From Hygrocybe punicea (Eukaryota; Basidiomycota; Agaricomycetes; Agaricales; Hygrophoraceae), in the NCBI GenBank assembly GCA_963556145.1, contig OY744469.1:2108001-2172000 (forward strand): a stretch of 64,000 nucleotides of DNA, written 5' to 3'. The position numbers were made by a program, and so were the translations under genes. Of this stretch, positions 21,762 through 33,225 are shown piece after piece. Under the pieces are notes generated by a model, which saw only the letters and a list, made by a program, of their open reading frames with translations, was not told the DNA's origin and ran no database searches. Position 1 is the first letter of the stretch, and the number at the start of each line of letters is the position of its first letter.

Positions 21762-24150
21762 TGCCTGAAACAACATTTACCACCCAGCAACTCTCTATGC
21801 TCAAAAACCAACTTGAAGATTTTCATGCAGCAGCCAAAAAAGACAGAGTTAAGATCATGAGAGAGGTACATGAAAGGATTGTTGGTGCACAAGGGAGGTC
21901 TGAGTCCCCCTTGGAATATAAGGCTAGTCAAACATTTATATCATCTTAAATATGCTCATGGCCATCTGTAGAAAATAAAGGAGTGGTATTACAACAATGG
22001 ATGTTGAAATACTCAAAAGCCGACACACAACTATGTAACAAAATGGACAGTCAAGAAAGTTGTAGCTCATGAGAGAAAGGATGAGATAGATGACAAAGTA
22101 ACTGAGCTCTCAAATTCAACTCCGGGTTCCAAGAACTGGATGGCAAAGTATCAGGCTGGGCTTCAAGCTGTTTATGAACAGTTGTCCGAAGAGGAGCTCA
22201 AGAACTATGAGGGATTGATGGAGGAGTGGAACTCAAGATCACCTCCCGCAAGAGTCCAACAAAAGTGAGTCCTTAGCACACTGAACATGATGTGTTGTCT
22301 GATGTCACTAGAAATGCTACCAAACACACCATGAAATACATCAGAGACTTTGCCAAACAGATGCGCTGGAATCTTGGCATGAGAGTCTTTGTGCTCTCAG
22401 CCTTTCACGATACGTCAGGGAATGTCCTGGTGTCTTTGTATGCAGTTGCTTTCAACCCATTAACCAGCTACTTATACATGTGTTCAAAACAGGCATGACT
22501 TCAATGACAAGCTTGGGAACAGGTCATTCATCAAATCTAAACCCAATTGGCAGAACGGCTCAGTGATGACCGAGTGGGAATCATATGCATCCGAGGAACT
22601 GGGTGAGTATAAAGTTTACCTACTGGTGCAATCTGAATTGACATGGTCGTATTGTTATCGGAATCGGCATTGTCTTTGGCATCGGTATTGTTATCGGAAT
22701 CGGCCTTGTCTTTGGCATCGGCATCTGATTGCAGGAAATGTGGATGACTGGGATAACGATGGTGAACTAGAAACAGTTTCGGTCAAAAAGCCAAAGGTCC
22801 ACTTAGATGACAAGGGTGTTCCAAGACTACCAACATTCTCAGGGATGAGCAGACCCAACCTGGACGACATGAAGACGTTGATCCGGGACTTCGTTAACTG
22901 CCATTACCGTAAGTCATTTTGCCATCATAGAAATCATCATTGACATGGCTACAGAGATATGGTCCGGTAATAGCTCAGCATCAGTGCCTTGGGGTGACAT
23001 CGGCCATCATCAGGACAAATACATATTGAGGGAGTATTTGCCAGCTGGGTTTCAACATCGAGATCCATCGAAACTAACGAAACAAAATGCAACCGCTCTG
23101 CTGGAATTCTGGTACAAGAGACAGGACGATAAGAAGGTCAAGACAACATTGGAATTCCGGGGCTTCAAAGGAAAAAATGGCCAGGTCGACAAATCTCCTG
23201 CCTCTAATCTCAGCTCTCTCCGTTGGCAACAAGGGTCAACATCAAAGCCAACAAGACATTCAAGTGAAGTTGACGATTCTGATGACAACTCCAAATCAGA
23301 TTCATCATCTGATACTACTATGAAGTCACCTCCGAGATGAAAAAACGGGGACAAGGGGAAAGGGAAGGGGAAGGCCTATGATGATTTCCCATCTGATGAC
23401 AAATGTGATGGAGATGAATGGAGCCTTTACCATGAAGATGTGAATGAAATCCCTGCAAAGGAGATTCCTACTACTGCAACACCATTGAGACTACCAGACA
23501 TTGATGATCCCAAAGACAGGTTCTGGTACCTGTGTTCATTATCAGATGATGTTGAGTATCAGGCCAGTTTACAAGCTTTAAATAAACTTCCTGTGAGTGA
23601 TTTTTATGTAATGTGAATTCTGAGTTGACTGATGTGACATTTGACTTAGGATGATGATAGGCTGGCACCTCTCCCGAAAACGACACCGTCTTGGGCGACT
23701 TGGAAGTATAAAAAAATGACTGCTCCAAAAACTATCCATTCCTCAGTCTCAGCAGCTAACACATACTTGCAATGGTTAGAGCAAGGTCCATATCTCAAAT
23801 CCGATGGGACATGTTGGAGCTGATATTACATCGAGGGAGTTTTGCTCAGCATTGGCCTCCTGAGTCATGACATCTGGCTTTGGCAGTTTGTCGGGGATGA
23901 ACTGGATCCAGCAACAATGAATGTTGCTGTCGAAGATTTCATCTTGAATACAAAACTCAAATTTCTGGAAATTCGGCCTAGGCTGTTATCAGTATGCACC
24001 AAGCTAACTTCTAGGTTGACTTCGTTGAAACGGAAGGCCTCTGGTTATTCTGGAGATGAAGAGAATAAGAAAAGAAAGGTCAGGGACAAATCATCAGGCA
24101 TGAGCAAGGATGGAGAAGGATGGAGAAGCCCCAGGAAAAAGACCCAGTAA
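21762..24150 (+). pseudogene. Decayed Agaricomycete-type hypothetical gene
   Basis: Several plus-strand exons resemble a gene type common in Agaricomycete genomes: MPETTFTTQQLSML at the start, then KWTVKKVVAHERKDE, ELKNYEGLMEEWN and MRWNLGMRVFVLSAF; then VPWGDIGHHQDKYILREYLP with LLEFWYKRQ, a Ser/Asp-rich linker, and a C-terminal WLWQFVGDELDPATMN block. Introns of about 50-90 nt are likely, one containing a short ATCGGCATTG-type repeat (22640-22730). In-frame TGA codons at 22005, 23338 and 23821 have coherent protein on both sides, suggesting former Arg codons. Function is unknown. Exon borders were not all resolved. Confidence 0.55.
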
Positions 24151-24239
24151 ACACTTGCAAGTGGTTCAGTAATCATCAGCTGGAAATGTATGCTTCATTA
24201 GAACTAGTCAGGCAATGGTAGCTACAACATTGTTATCAC

Positions 24240-24700
24240 CTCGACGTTGGCGATGACCTTAATCATGGCTCTGACCCTCGGCGTTTACCTCAGCATTGAC
24301 ATCGGTGATGACATGTGTGTTGACATCGGTGTTGACATCGGTATTGACCTTGGCAATGAGATCGGTGTTGGCCTCGATGTGGAAATCGGCGTTGTTGACC
24401 TTGGTGTTGACTTCTGTGTTGACCTTGATGTTGACCTCGCCGTTGACCTGTGAGTCTACTTTGGAATCGGTGTTTGCGATCACCTTAACCTTGGCTCTGA
24501 CCTTAGCATGTACCTCGGTGTTGACCTCGGTGTTTACCTTGGTGTTTACCTTGGTGTTTACCTTGGCATTTACCTTGGTGTTTACCTCAGTGTTTACCTC
24601 GTTGTTGAGCTCGACGTTGACATTGGCATTGACATCGGTGTTGACCTTGCCGTTGACCTGCTAGTTCACCTTGGAGTCAAGCTAGCTGGCAAAACATTGG
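24240..24700. repeat. 12-bp minisatellite (GTTGACCTCGGT type)
   Basis: About 35 imperfect copies of a 12-bp unit, varying between GTTGACCTCGGT, GTTTACCTTGGT and GTTGACATCGGT. All three plus frames stay largely open (for example VDLG repeats), which is a product of the period being a multiple of three. No gene is called. Confidence 0.85.
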
Positions 24701-24892
24701 TTGACCTCAACATACGTTATGGTTGGGTATACAAAATAATTTATTTACAATAGTACATCACTACATTTATAAAAATGAGGAGACAACAACTAGGTGGATG
24801 CTCCCATCCTGCCAGGTGACTTTGACAGTGATAAAAGGAATGGTGACAGAATGACGTCCCTAATCGGCAGCAATGGGGTTACCGTTGACCGT

Positions 24893-25049
24893 TGGAGAGG
24901 GTCGGGGACTGCTGAGGGACTCTCCCGAGGAGTCTGGCTGGGAAGCACTGGAAGACTAGGATGGGAACTCTCTACTACATCAGATCAGCTACTGACTACG
25001 ACGAACTGTGGGAACTCTATCATGTGACTGTCCAGGCACAACTACTACA
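24893..25049 (-). repeat. 3' LTR of the short LTR element
   Basis: 157 bp; nearly identical to 27179-27335, with C/T or G/A differences at CpG sites (for example GAACTGTGG against GAACCGTGG). Confidence 0.88.
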
Positions 25050-25197
25050 AGTGCCCCCCCTCTTGTAGCGACGCCCTCATCGCTATCAGCAAGAGGGAAA
25101 ACAAAGAACAGAAACAGGGGAAGGGGAAAGGAAGGGAAAGGAAGGGAACAAAACAAACAAAACAGAGAGAAAATCAGTCCAGAAAGAAAGCACTACA

Positions 25198-26921
25198 CTA
25201 CCTAGGCCTTGTCCAGCCCAAAGCTATGAGCGCCCGACTCAAATCACGAAGGCGGGGGTCACGATCCCAATCGAGAATCGCTGGGTTGGTTGGTTTTGAG
25301 CTGGCGGGTACGAAGGGTTGTGTGATGGTTGGCCGGCCAGGCCCAATGCCTCGCGGGTGGCTCCGAGACCAGATGGGACCAATGGGGGTGACAAAAGTTT
25401 GTCGGGGACGTGGGCAGTTACGTCGTCGAGCACAGCGCCGTAGGGTGGAAAACGGCTGTCCGGTGGTGTTGGAACGGAGGGTCGAAAGGTCGCGTGGGGT
25501 TCGCATTGGGATGGTTGGATATATGGGAATGCTGGCCGATTCCTCGGCCCAGTCGAATTGTGTAGGGGCAGGTGTGGGTGGGGGTACAATCACCAAGGTG
25601 GGGGTGGACATGCGAATCGGGCCATTCGCGGTCCCTCGTTGGCCCTTCCCGTCGTCTAGGTGCGTATCATTGCTCATCGCCAGGATTTCCTCGCTCATCT
25701 CAGCTACCCTCGCCGTCTGTGTCTCCCTGTTTCTTGCGTACGCGTCGGCTCACATTTCGACGTCGTCTGGACATGGGGCTCGCGCTTGCGACTTCCTGGG
25801 GGCAACGTTGTGGTTCCGGGCTGACGTGGGCACACGTGGGTATAGACCTGGGGGAAAAACGGGGTCTGGGGCGCGTCTGGGCACGTCTTGGTGCACGGGC
25901 ACGGGATTTTGGGCCTGTGGGGGCGTAAACTGGTTGGGTACTGGTGCCGGCGCGTTGGAATTGCGTTCTGACGCGTGTATGGACACGGTATTTGGTGGGG
26001 ATGGTGGTCCTTGGGAGGGCGGCGGCGTTAACACTCGCGCGCCTGCTTTAGGTGAGTGGGGACTGGTTGGGGCCGGTTCTGGTGACGTGGCGCGGTCTGG
26101 TGCAATGGCCATCGTCGTCGGTGAAGACGGATGTGTTGGGGCGTGGTGGGACGCATATTCACGCGAGAACGTATGTGTTTGGGTGGGCGTTGACGCGTGG
26201 TGCGTCTTGCGTTCAGTGCTGGGCGAGGGGGCGCGTGTTGGGATGCGCACGGTTGTTTCAGGGGATGGCGGGCGTGTTGGGTCATGCGGGGACGTCTTTT
26301 CACGCGTGGATGGGGCCATCTGGCTTGACGGGGAGGTGGTGGAGGGTGGTTGCTGTTGGGTTGCTGTGGAAACAGCAGCTGGCGGTGTCGTTTGCGTCGA
26401 CGCGGACGCGTGCGTACGTGTGGGGCGGCCTGTGTGGGCGCGGATGCATTGCTGGGTGCCGTTGGGGTCAATATTAGTGACGGCGTTTGTGCTGACGCGC
26501 ATATGAAGGTGTGCGGCTCCGTTTGGGCTGACGCAGAAGCCCTTGTTGGCGTCATATCCGTCTGCGCTAATACTGAGGTGGTGGTGCGCGGTTTTGTTTG
26601 CGTTGACGCGGACATGTGGGTACGCAGCTCTGTTTGGGACACTTTTTCTGGCGTCGTGTCTGTTTGGACTGACATGGAGGTGCTGGTAGGTGATGCGGAA
26701 TGCTCCCAGCGAGCGCGTTCTTCGGCAATGCCTTGTGCGATTCCTTCCTGGAATCCCTCGGCTCTACCTTTTTCTAAGCACGAATGCACTAACTTTTCAA
26801 CATCATTGATACGCATAATTGCACCGTCCTTGAGTTTGGAGCACGTAGTAGCAGGTGTAGACTCATCTTGAGCTGTAGTAACCGAAGGCTTTTTTTGGAA
26901 TTTCTTTTTGTTGTTCGTCAT
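25198..26921 (-). pseudogene. Single ORF of the short LTR element (Gag-like?), broken
   Basis: Reading starts at 26921 (MTNNKKKFQKK), with a short amphipathic segment (GFQEGIAQGIAEERARWE), then many SASTQT-type repeats. A frameshift near 26450 moves it into the frame that runs to a TGA at 25750; the same frame then continues to 25198 with a Pro-rich stretch and the C-terminal motifs FDWAEESASIPI and DPRLRDLSRALIALGW. The position between LTRs suggests a Gag-like or packaging role, but there is no zinc knuckle, so this is inference. Removing one shift and one stop would make a single frame of about 570 codons. Confidence 0.55.
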
Positions 26922-27149
26922 AATGAAATGGATAGCAAAACGTTCGGAAAAGGGCCTGGTGCTTGAAAAAAAAAAGTGCTCGGTGCTCGGGGAAGGTTCT
27001 CGGTTCTCGAAGTTCTTGGTTCTTGGTTCTCAAAGTTCTCGGTTCTCGGTTCTCGGTACTCTGTGCTCGAAAAGTTTCTTGGGGCTCAAAAGGTGCTGAA
27101 AAGTGTTGGAAAAGACAGAAAAGCTGGGAGATCAGAAAGACTGGCTGGC

Positions 27150-27175
27150 AGGGTTCGAAGCCGCTCTCATCACCA
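27150..27175 (-). promoter_or_regulatory. Primer-binding site candidate of the short LTR element
   Basis: Read on the plus strand it looks like the T-arm and 3' end of a tRNA (GGTTCGAAGCC, then CTCTCATCACCA). On the minus (coding) strand it begins TGGTGATGAGAG three bases after the 5' LTR, as expected for a site pairing with a tRNA 3' end. The tRNA identity was not determined. Confidence 0.7.
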
Positions 27176-27178
27176 CGT

Positions 27179-27335
27179 TGGAGAGGGTCAGGGACTGCTG
27201 AGGGACTCTCCCGAGGAGTCTGGCTGGGAAGCACTGGAAGACTAGGATGGGAACTCTCTACTACATCAGATCAGCTACTGACTACGACGAACCGTGGGAA
27301 CTCTATCACGTGACTGTCCAGGCACAACTACTACA
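27179..27335 (-). repeat. 5' LTR of the short LTR element
   Basis: 157 bp; on the minus strand it begins TGTAGTAGTTGTG and ends CTCTCCA, followed by the primer-binding candidate. Confidence 0.88.
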
Positions 27336-29181
27336 CCGTTCTCTGAACAATGATGATATGGATGCCTCCCGAGCAACCTTTTCTTCTCTGGCCGAAGGTT
27401 GGCGACTCTTGCTAGAACCTGTCCCAGAGTGATGCCATGCTTCTGGAACATGTGACCGCAGAGGGATGGGGAGGGGATCTTGTTCCTCCCGGAGCGGTAT
27501 TGGTCTGATTGAGACTGCCTCTAAGTCACAGCGATGAGCTTGCATCTGCGATTCCTGGAACGTCTCCATCATTGCCTTCAATCCTTGCACCTCAGCTTCG
27601 AGTGCGTGTACCTGGGCCCTGAGCGCCAGGCCCTCACCGTTTGAAACCTCGGAGCCATTCACTTGTCCTAAAACATCCATCTTTCGAGGATGGAATACCA
27701 ATAGGTATGCTGTAGCTACATATGGACAGAATCTGTGAATGAAGCATAAAACAATAATGGTTGAATTCCTCACATCCATCCAGTATATTCATTTTCACCG
27801 AATACTCCACATTCTTCACCACTTCTTTCCCCTTTCCTTTCAAAGGCCCTCTTCGTCGTCAGGCGCTGTTTGGGAGGTGGAGAAGGCATGAGTGATGAGA
27901 GTTTGCAGGTGATTGGGGGGTCCATCGGGTCGTATAAGGGTGATTTTCGGGGCTGAAGCTCCATTCGGGGGGCAGTCACCTTCAGCACTGGTGCTGGAAA
28001 CCTCATCTTCAAAATCACTTTCCGAATGGCTTTGAAGTTCAGCACTGGTCCTTCACTGGGCATGCTTTGCTTCCTGACCGTCCTCGACCTCTTGCTTGGG
28101 CCTGCTTGTGCTACCCCACTCCATTCATCATCGTCAGGCCAGACACATCTGACCTTCGACCGGTTGCATTCAGTGCAAGCCATTCTCGGGCCCTTGATGC
28201 ACCTATACGTCAGCCATCAGTCAGAGCATCTCTGACAAGAATGAAAGTACATGAATTTAACCGAATGGATGTCAAGGAAACTAAATGACGTACTTGTTCT
28301 TTCGTGAGTGGACTCCCTTCCACACCCCATTTCGTCCTCTTCACCCACCGAGCCTTTGACTGTGAAGGGCGAACTCTTCTTTTCAACATCCCGGAGATCG
28401 GCTCTTCGTTCTCCTCATCCTCCTCCTTCACTTCTTCTCCATCATCATCTTCCTCATCCTCCTCCGTCTCGGACTCTTCCTGGACAACCTTCACCTTTGC
28501 CTTCCCTTTTGCTTTCCCTGCCACGGCCAGCAACCCCAATGGCATCATCATCAGGAACAGTACCTCTTCAGGTTCAGATTTAACCATTGGTACAGGAGTT
28601 CAGTAAACACATTGCCACACCAGTTTCTATGGTGGAATATCACTCACTGAACTGATTCACCCACCAGTGATGGCTGGTCCTATGTCCTTGCAATTTGGGA
28701 GTCATTCGTCCATCCTCATATGCCAGTTCATTCACATTGTTTGGATCGTCCCTTTGAATCTCTTCAAACCTTGGCAATTGTGCCAGCGGAGCATAGCATT
28801 TGTGGTATTTCCTGGCTGCGCTTATTAAGAGCCTGGGTATATGGACATGGATACCAGCTTTTTGTGCAGCTTGATGAATATCCATGACTGAAACCTTTGC
28901 ACAACATAATTCAAATGCAACAACTGATCAGATTGGCGGACATACCACATCCTGAGTGATATGGTATATGAAATGCTCCCACCGAGCAGCATCATTTTCG
29001 CCTGGCATTAATGGCAAGGCGAGGGCCAGATGAGCATTGATCAAATAGAGCCTCTGTTGGTAGTCCGAAGCAGGCTGATAGGAAGTGGATGTCTCAGTCG
29101 CCATTGGGGTGGAGTGGTAGATGATTCAGAGGCAAATTTGTGGTGTTGACAAAAAATCGGTGTTGCCACCCGAATAACTAA

Positions 29182-29260
29182 CTAGTGGGGTGTGGGCCAT
29201 TGCTTTGCATGGCAGGTTACTCGTCCCTTTTTAGTAATGAGAGAATAAGTGGATACAAAT
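29182..29260 (-). mobile_element. Second Helitron 3' terminus
   Basis: In reverse complement this matches the 3' end of the Helitron at 15.1 kb: a similar AAAAGGGACGAGTAAC lead-in, the same GCCATGCAAAGCAATGGC hairpin, then the same 10 bases and CTAG. The rest of the copy would extend rightwards, but no Rep or helicase sequence follows, so it is non-autonomous or truncated. Its 5' end was not located. Confidence 0.85.
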
Positions 29261-30165
29261 CATACAGTATTATGATGCTGCTATGATAATCAATATTTGC
29301 AAAGTTATTAATATTTCCTTTATTATTACATACTGATGCCATTCAGATACCATTCAGATACCATACTACAATGATATAGCTTTCATAATTGATTATACCC
29401 TGTTCCTTCCAATTTGTCATAATGCAATATCAGATCCCAAATTGGCATCTTTCATATCAAGTTTGCAGTGTTCATGCTGGCATATATACAACTAATTTAC
29501 TACTCTATCAGTAGTCATAGTTACTCTGTGAAAGTTTTACAGAATACATAGTAAGTATATCCAGAAACTCTAAGTATCTGAATTATTTGTCGGGTCAAGA
29601 ATGACCTCCTGTGAGTATGGTAGAAATAAACACATGTACAATGACACCCACTGCACTTGTATTGGAACCACTTTGATAAGATCACTGGGTTTGATGATAC
29701 CAGAATCAACAAGATGACTGGTTCAGCTTGTGCACTAGCAATGCTTCCGATTCATGAAGCTGTGAAGTTGGTGACACAATGTTCTTGTGTAACAGTTTGA
29801 TCAGTGTTGAACACCTGAACCAATTCCAGCACACATGATGAAGATAGGTGTGACATGCACGAATGGAATTTATGGAACAGACAGTGTCTGTTGCACTGCA
29901 ATGCTGCATACTGTGTCTGGGACACTGGCCCAATGATTTACTGAAATCCATTCAGCCTGTTTTACCAGTATTGATAATGTATTAAGTATGAGGTGCATTG
30001 CAAGGATATGTAGCACTTGTACAGACCCATCCAATATACAGGTCATACTATTATGTCTACAATGGGATTGCCGAGGGTTGAAGGTGGAACATTGTATTAT
30101 ACCTCTTTGACAAGAAATCACTGCTTGCATTGGGAATGATTTCAATGTGCATATTATATATGACT
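29261..30165. other. AT-rich stretch without a gene
   Basis: Probably the body of the non-autonomous Helitron. Open frames are short, overlapping on both strands and without recognisable composition. No repeats or RNA genes were noticed. Confidence 0.6.
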
Positions 30166-30522
30166 CACTGGATGCAAGCCATAGTATTTCAACTCAAAAT
30201 ATCTTGAAGTTATCTGGAAATTAATCCATGTTACTTTAATACAACATTGTGAGAAAAGATTTAAAAACCTTCTAAATAATGTCAGTTCGTTTTAAAGGAA
30301 GTGATCATAAAAGTATCTTGAGTGCTATCTTAAAATAAATACAATTTCTTGGTTTTCTTATAATGTTTATCATATCTTTATGATACCTGTCTCAGAAATG
30401 TACAAAAAATATGCACTAAATATGTAAATGTTCTCTGTGAATGACATGTTAAAATAATATGGATTGATTTCTAGGCAATTTCAAGATATTTTTATTAGAA
30501 ATATTATGGCTTGCATCCAGTG
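30166..30522. mobile_element. CACTA-like MITE
   Basis: A 357-bp element begins CACTGGATGCAAGCCATA and ends in its inverted copy (one mismatch in the outer 25 bp), flanked by ACT on both sides (30163-30165 and 30523-30525). The inverted repeats extend inwards about 80 bp at lower identity (AATATCTTGAA, AATCCAT), so the element could form a long hairpin. The CACTG start and 3-bp duplication point to the CACTA/CMC superfamily. It is non-coding. Confidence 0.85.
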
Positions 30523-30530
30523 ACTGCAAC

Positions 30531-31135
30531 ACAGACACATCTGATATAATGTGTGTACAATTGTGGGTGGAAGGGGAATGCATCAGAAAAAGGCTGGGAC
30601 ATCTACTGAACACTGACTGAACACTTTCGACCTGTATGACGAGTAGTCAATGTTTGCTTTAATGATAATTCTAATACACATTGTACATGTAGCTACACAA
30701 CAGATACATCGAATACTTTGTTCGTACAACTATTTGTGCAAGGGGAATGCCCCGGATGATACATCAAGAAGGCTGGGACATCAACCGAACACTTTACTGA
30801 ACATACCGAACACTTTGGACCTCTTCGACAAGTATTCAATGTTTGCATTAATATTAATTCTAATACACATTGTACTGGTAGCTATACTACAGATACACCA
30901 AATATGTTGTTCGTACAACAACTTGTGCAAGGGAAATGCCACAGATGAAGGCTGGGACATCAACCGAACACCTTACCGAACATACCGAACACTTTGGACC
31001 TGTTCGACAAGTAGTCAATGCTTGCATTAATATTAATTCTAGTACACATTGTACATGTAGCTACACTACAGACACATCGAATACATTGTTCATATGACTA
31101 TTTGTGCAAGGGGAATGCCCCACATGCAGGCTGCG
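30531..31135. repeat. Tandem repeats of about 178 bp
   Basis: Three full copies start near 30603, 30781 and 30958, with a partial, degenerate one before them. Shared blocks include ACACATTGTACATGTAGCTAC, TTGTGCAAGGGGAATGCC and GGCTGGGACATC. A diverged copy appears again after the palindromic array (about 32140-32330), so the 178-bp family brackets the array. Confidence 0.8.
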
Positions 31136-31136
31136 G

Positions 31137-32340
31137 CATCTTCAGTGTGTTTGGTGGATGTGTTCAGTGTAGTATACCTAGTCATACCGGTCGATGGACA
31201 TCCACCAAACATGTCCACCAAACACACCGGATGTGTTTGGTGTAGTATACCTAGTCATATTGGCTTACCAACATCCACCGAACATGTCAACCGAACACAC
31301 CGGTTCAACATGTTCGATGTGTTCAGTGTAGTATATCTGGTTATACCAGTGAACTGACATGCACCGAACATGTCCACCGAACATGTTCGATGTGTTCGGT
31401 GTCGTACATCTGGTCATACCAGTTTACTGACATGCACCAAACATCTTCACCACACACACCGAACATGTTTGATGTGTTCGGTGTAGTATATCTGGTCATA
31501 CCAGTTTACTGACCTGCACCGAACATGTCCACCGAACACACCGAACATGTTCGATGTGTTTGGTGCCATATATCTGGTCATACTAGTTTACTGACATGCA
31601 CCGAACATGTCCACCAAACACACCGAACATCTTCACCGAACACACTGAACATGTTCGATGTGTTCGGTGTAGTATATCTGGTCATACCAGATTACTGACC
31701 TGCACCGAACATGTCCACCGAACACACCGAACATGTTCGATGTGTTTGGTGCCATATATCTGGTCATTCTAGTTTACTGACATGCACTCCACATGTCCAC
31801 CAAACACACCGAACATGTTCGATGTGTTCGGTGTAGTATATCTGGTCATACCAGTTTACTGACATGCACCGAACATCTTCACTGAACACACCGAACATGT
31901 TCGATGTGTTCAGTGTAGTATATCTGGTCATACCAGTTCACTGACCTGCACCGAACATGTCCACCGAACACACCGAACATGTTCGATGTGTTCGGTGTCA
32001 TATATCTGGTCATACTAGTTTACTGACATGCACCGAACATGTCCACAGAACACACTGAACATGTTCGATGTGTTTGGTGTCCTATATCCGGTCACACCGG
32101 TTTACTTACATGCACTGAACATGTCCACCAAAACACCGTACAGATGTTTGTGCAAACGACTGCGCCAGATTAAAGCTGGGACACCTACCAAACACTCACC
32201 GCACACATTTGGACCTGTGTGACAAGTGTACAATGGACACTGTTTGACCTCATTTCATTATCAACAATTCTATTACACACAGTAGATGTGGCTACATGAC
32301 AGATACCACTGACATATTGTTCATTCATACATGGCGCATT
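31137..32340. repeat. Palindromic minisatellite array 2 with degenerate 178-bp unit
   Basis: About ten to eleven units with period near 83 bp (centres around 31310 to 32065) contain the same palindrome as array 1, CACCGAACATGTTCGATGTG, in the same orientation. The spacer differs: GTAGTATATCTGGTCATACC and TTTACTGACATGC. One unit carries an extra CTTCACCGAACACA block. From about 32110 it passes into a diverged copy of the 178-bp repeat. Confidence 0.9.
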
Positions 32341-33126
32341 GCATTATGAATGCATGTGATCATTATCAGAAACCAATTGCAATTGCAATACCAACATGAT
32401 ATAACACTACCCATTTCCAAATTTGGCTGCTGTGATCTGGCTGCCTTATTGTTCTTGCCGATTGGGACAACAAATTCTCACACTCAACTCTGCCCAGTCA
32501 CACGGTTTCATAGTTATTCCCAGGACTTCCAAATTGTTCCCACAGTTTCACAAAATTGTTCCCACAGCTTGGCAAATTAGAGTGTGACCCTGAGTTTGAG
32601 AATCCACTGTATAGAACGATTCCCTTATAGGGACTCGTAATATTCTTATGGTATTTATTCAACCAAACAAACAAACAAAGAGTCATCGGTCTTAGAGGCA
32701 ATCGACAACACCCCAAACTCAAAGACAGTAAGTAATACATGGCTTGTTCCAAAAGTGAGCCGTTTCTTAAGCTCACAACATTGTTTACTGAGTAATTAAT
32801 TGTAAATTCTAGTCACCCTGAAGAGTATGCCATCTAAAACCAACATTTATTGGTTTCATTGATTTTTGTTCTTAGTTCAACCTATAAGGATGAAATCATT
32901 GCGGGAACTGCCCTTTGTACATGGTAGGTGTCCATGCTTCACTGATCAGACTAGTCAAATGACTAGTCTGAACTGTCTAACAGCCAGTTTGTTTACTTTG
33001 GCCCAACCAACATCGGCCCCCGATGTCCCCAAAATAAACACCAATCATCTCTCGACATCGACATCCACACTCCCCAGTCTGGCGAAGCCGGTTCCCGCCC
33101 AGAAGAAATTACCAAGCGGATCCATT
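32341..33126. other. Region without a confident gene
   Basis: Mixed-composition sequence. An open stretch at 32866-33126 ends in a Ser/Thr/Pro-rich tail exactly at the left hAT terminus, so it could be the broken edge of a gene, but no family was recognised. Confidence 0.4.
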
Positions 33127-33225
33127 TAGTGTTTTAAAGTCCGGTCAGGTCCAGTTTTTTGCCTTTTTTGGACATTAACCGGGACTGGACCGGTTGTCTT
33201 ATTTTCTGAAAACTCAAAAAACCGG

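Larger units (their letters stand above)
24893..27335 (-). mobile_element. Short LTR retroelement with 157-bp LTRs, non-autonomous
   Basis: Two nearly identical 157-bp direct repeats (24893-25049 and 27179-27335) read TG...CA. They flank a 2.1-kb interior and are bounded by CCGT on both sides (24889-24892 and 27336-27339). The minus strand is the coding direction: a primer-binding-like stretch (27150-27175) follows the right LTR and a polypurine tract (25050-25063, AGAGGGGGGGCACT on the minus strand) precedes the left one. No reverse transcriptase is present. It is inserted in the last exon of the Zn2Cys6-like gene. Confidence 0.88.
24790..29104 (-). pseudogene. Zn2Cys6-like coiled-coil gene, split by an LTR element
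   Basis: Minus-strand exon 1 is 29104-28946 (MATETSTSYQP...), followed by an exon from 28894 to 28648, an acidic Lys/Glu-rich exon ending at 28294, and an exon from 28231 holding a cysteine cluster: RC, then CIKGPRMACTEC and NRSKVRC. A TGA at 28219-28217 falls where the second cysteine of a C-x2-C pair would sit. Later exons (27840-27340) give a coiled coil (LRAQVHALEAEVQGLKAM). The last exon is cut by the insertion at 24893-27335; reading resumes beyond it and stops at 24790. The layout parallels the gene at 40626-42013. The cluster pattern suggests DNA binding, but the target is unknown. One stop plus one insertion make it a pseudogene. Confidence 0.65.

Noticed and set aside
24240..24700. 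VDLG-repeat protein
   Set aside because: The 12-bp tandem repeat keeps several frames open; there is no start context, splice sites or flanking coding signal.
25226..26506. 426-codon plus-strand frame
   Set aside because: It is the shadow of the minus-strand ORF of the LTR element, whose strand is fixed by primer-binding and polypurine sites.
27150..27175. tRNA gene
   Set aside because: Only a T-arm/3'-end-like stretch is present, placed next to an LTR; it is a primer-binding site.
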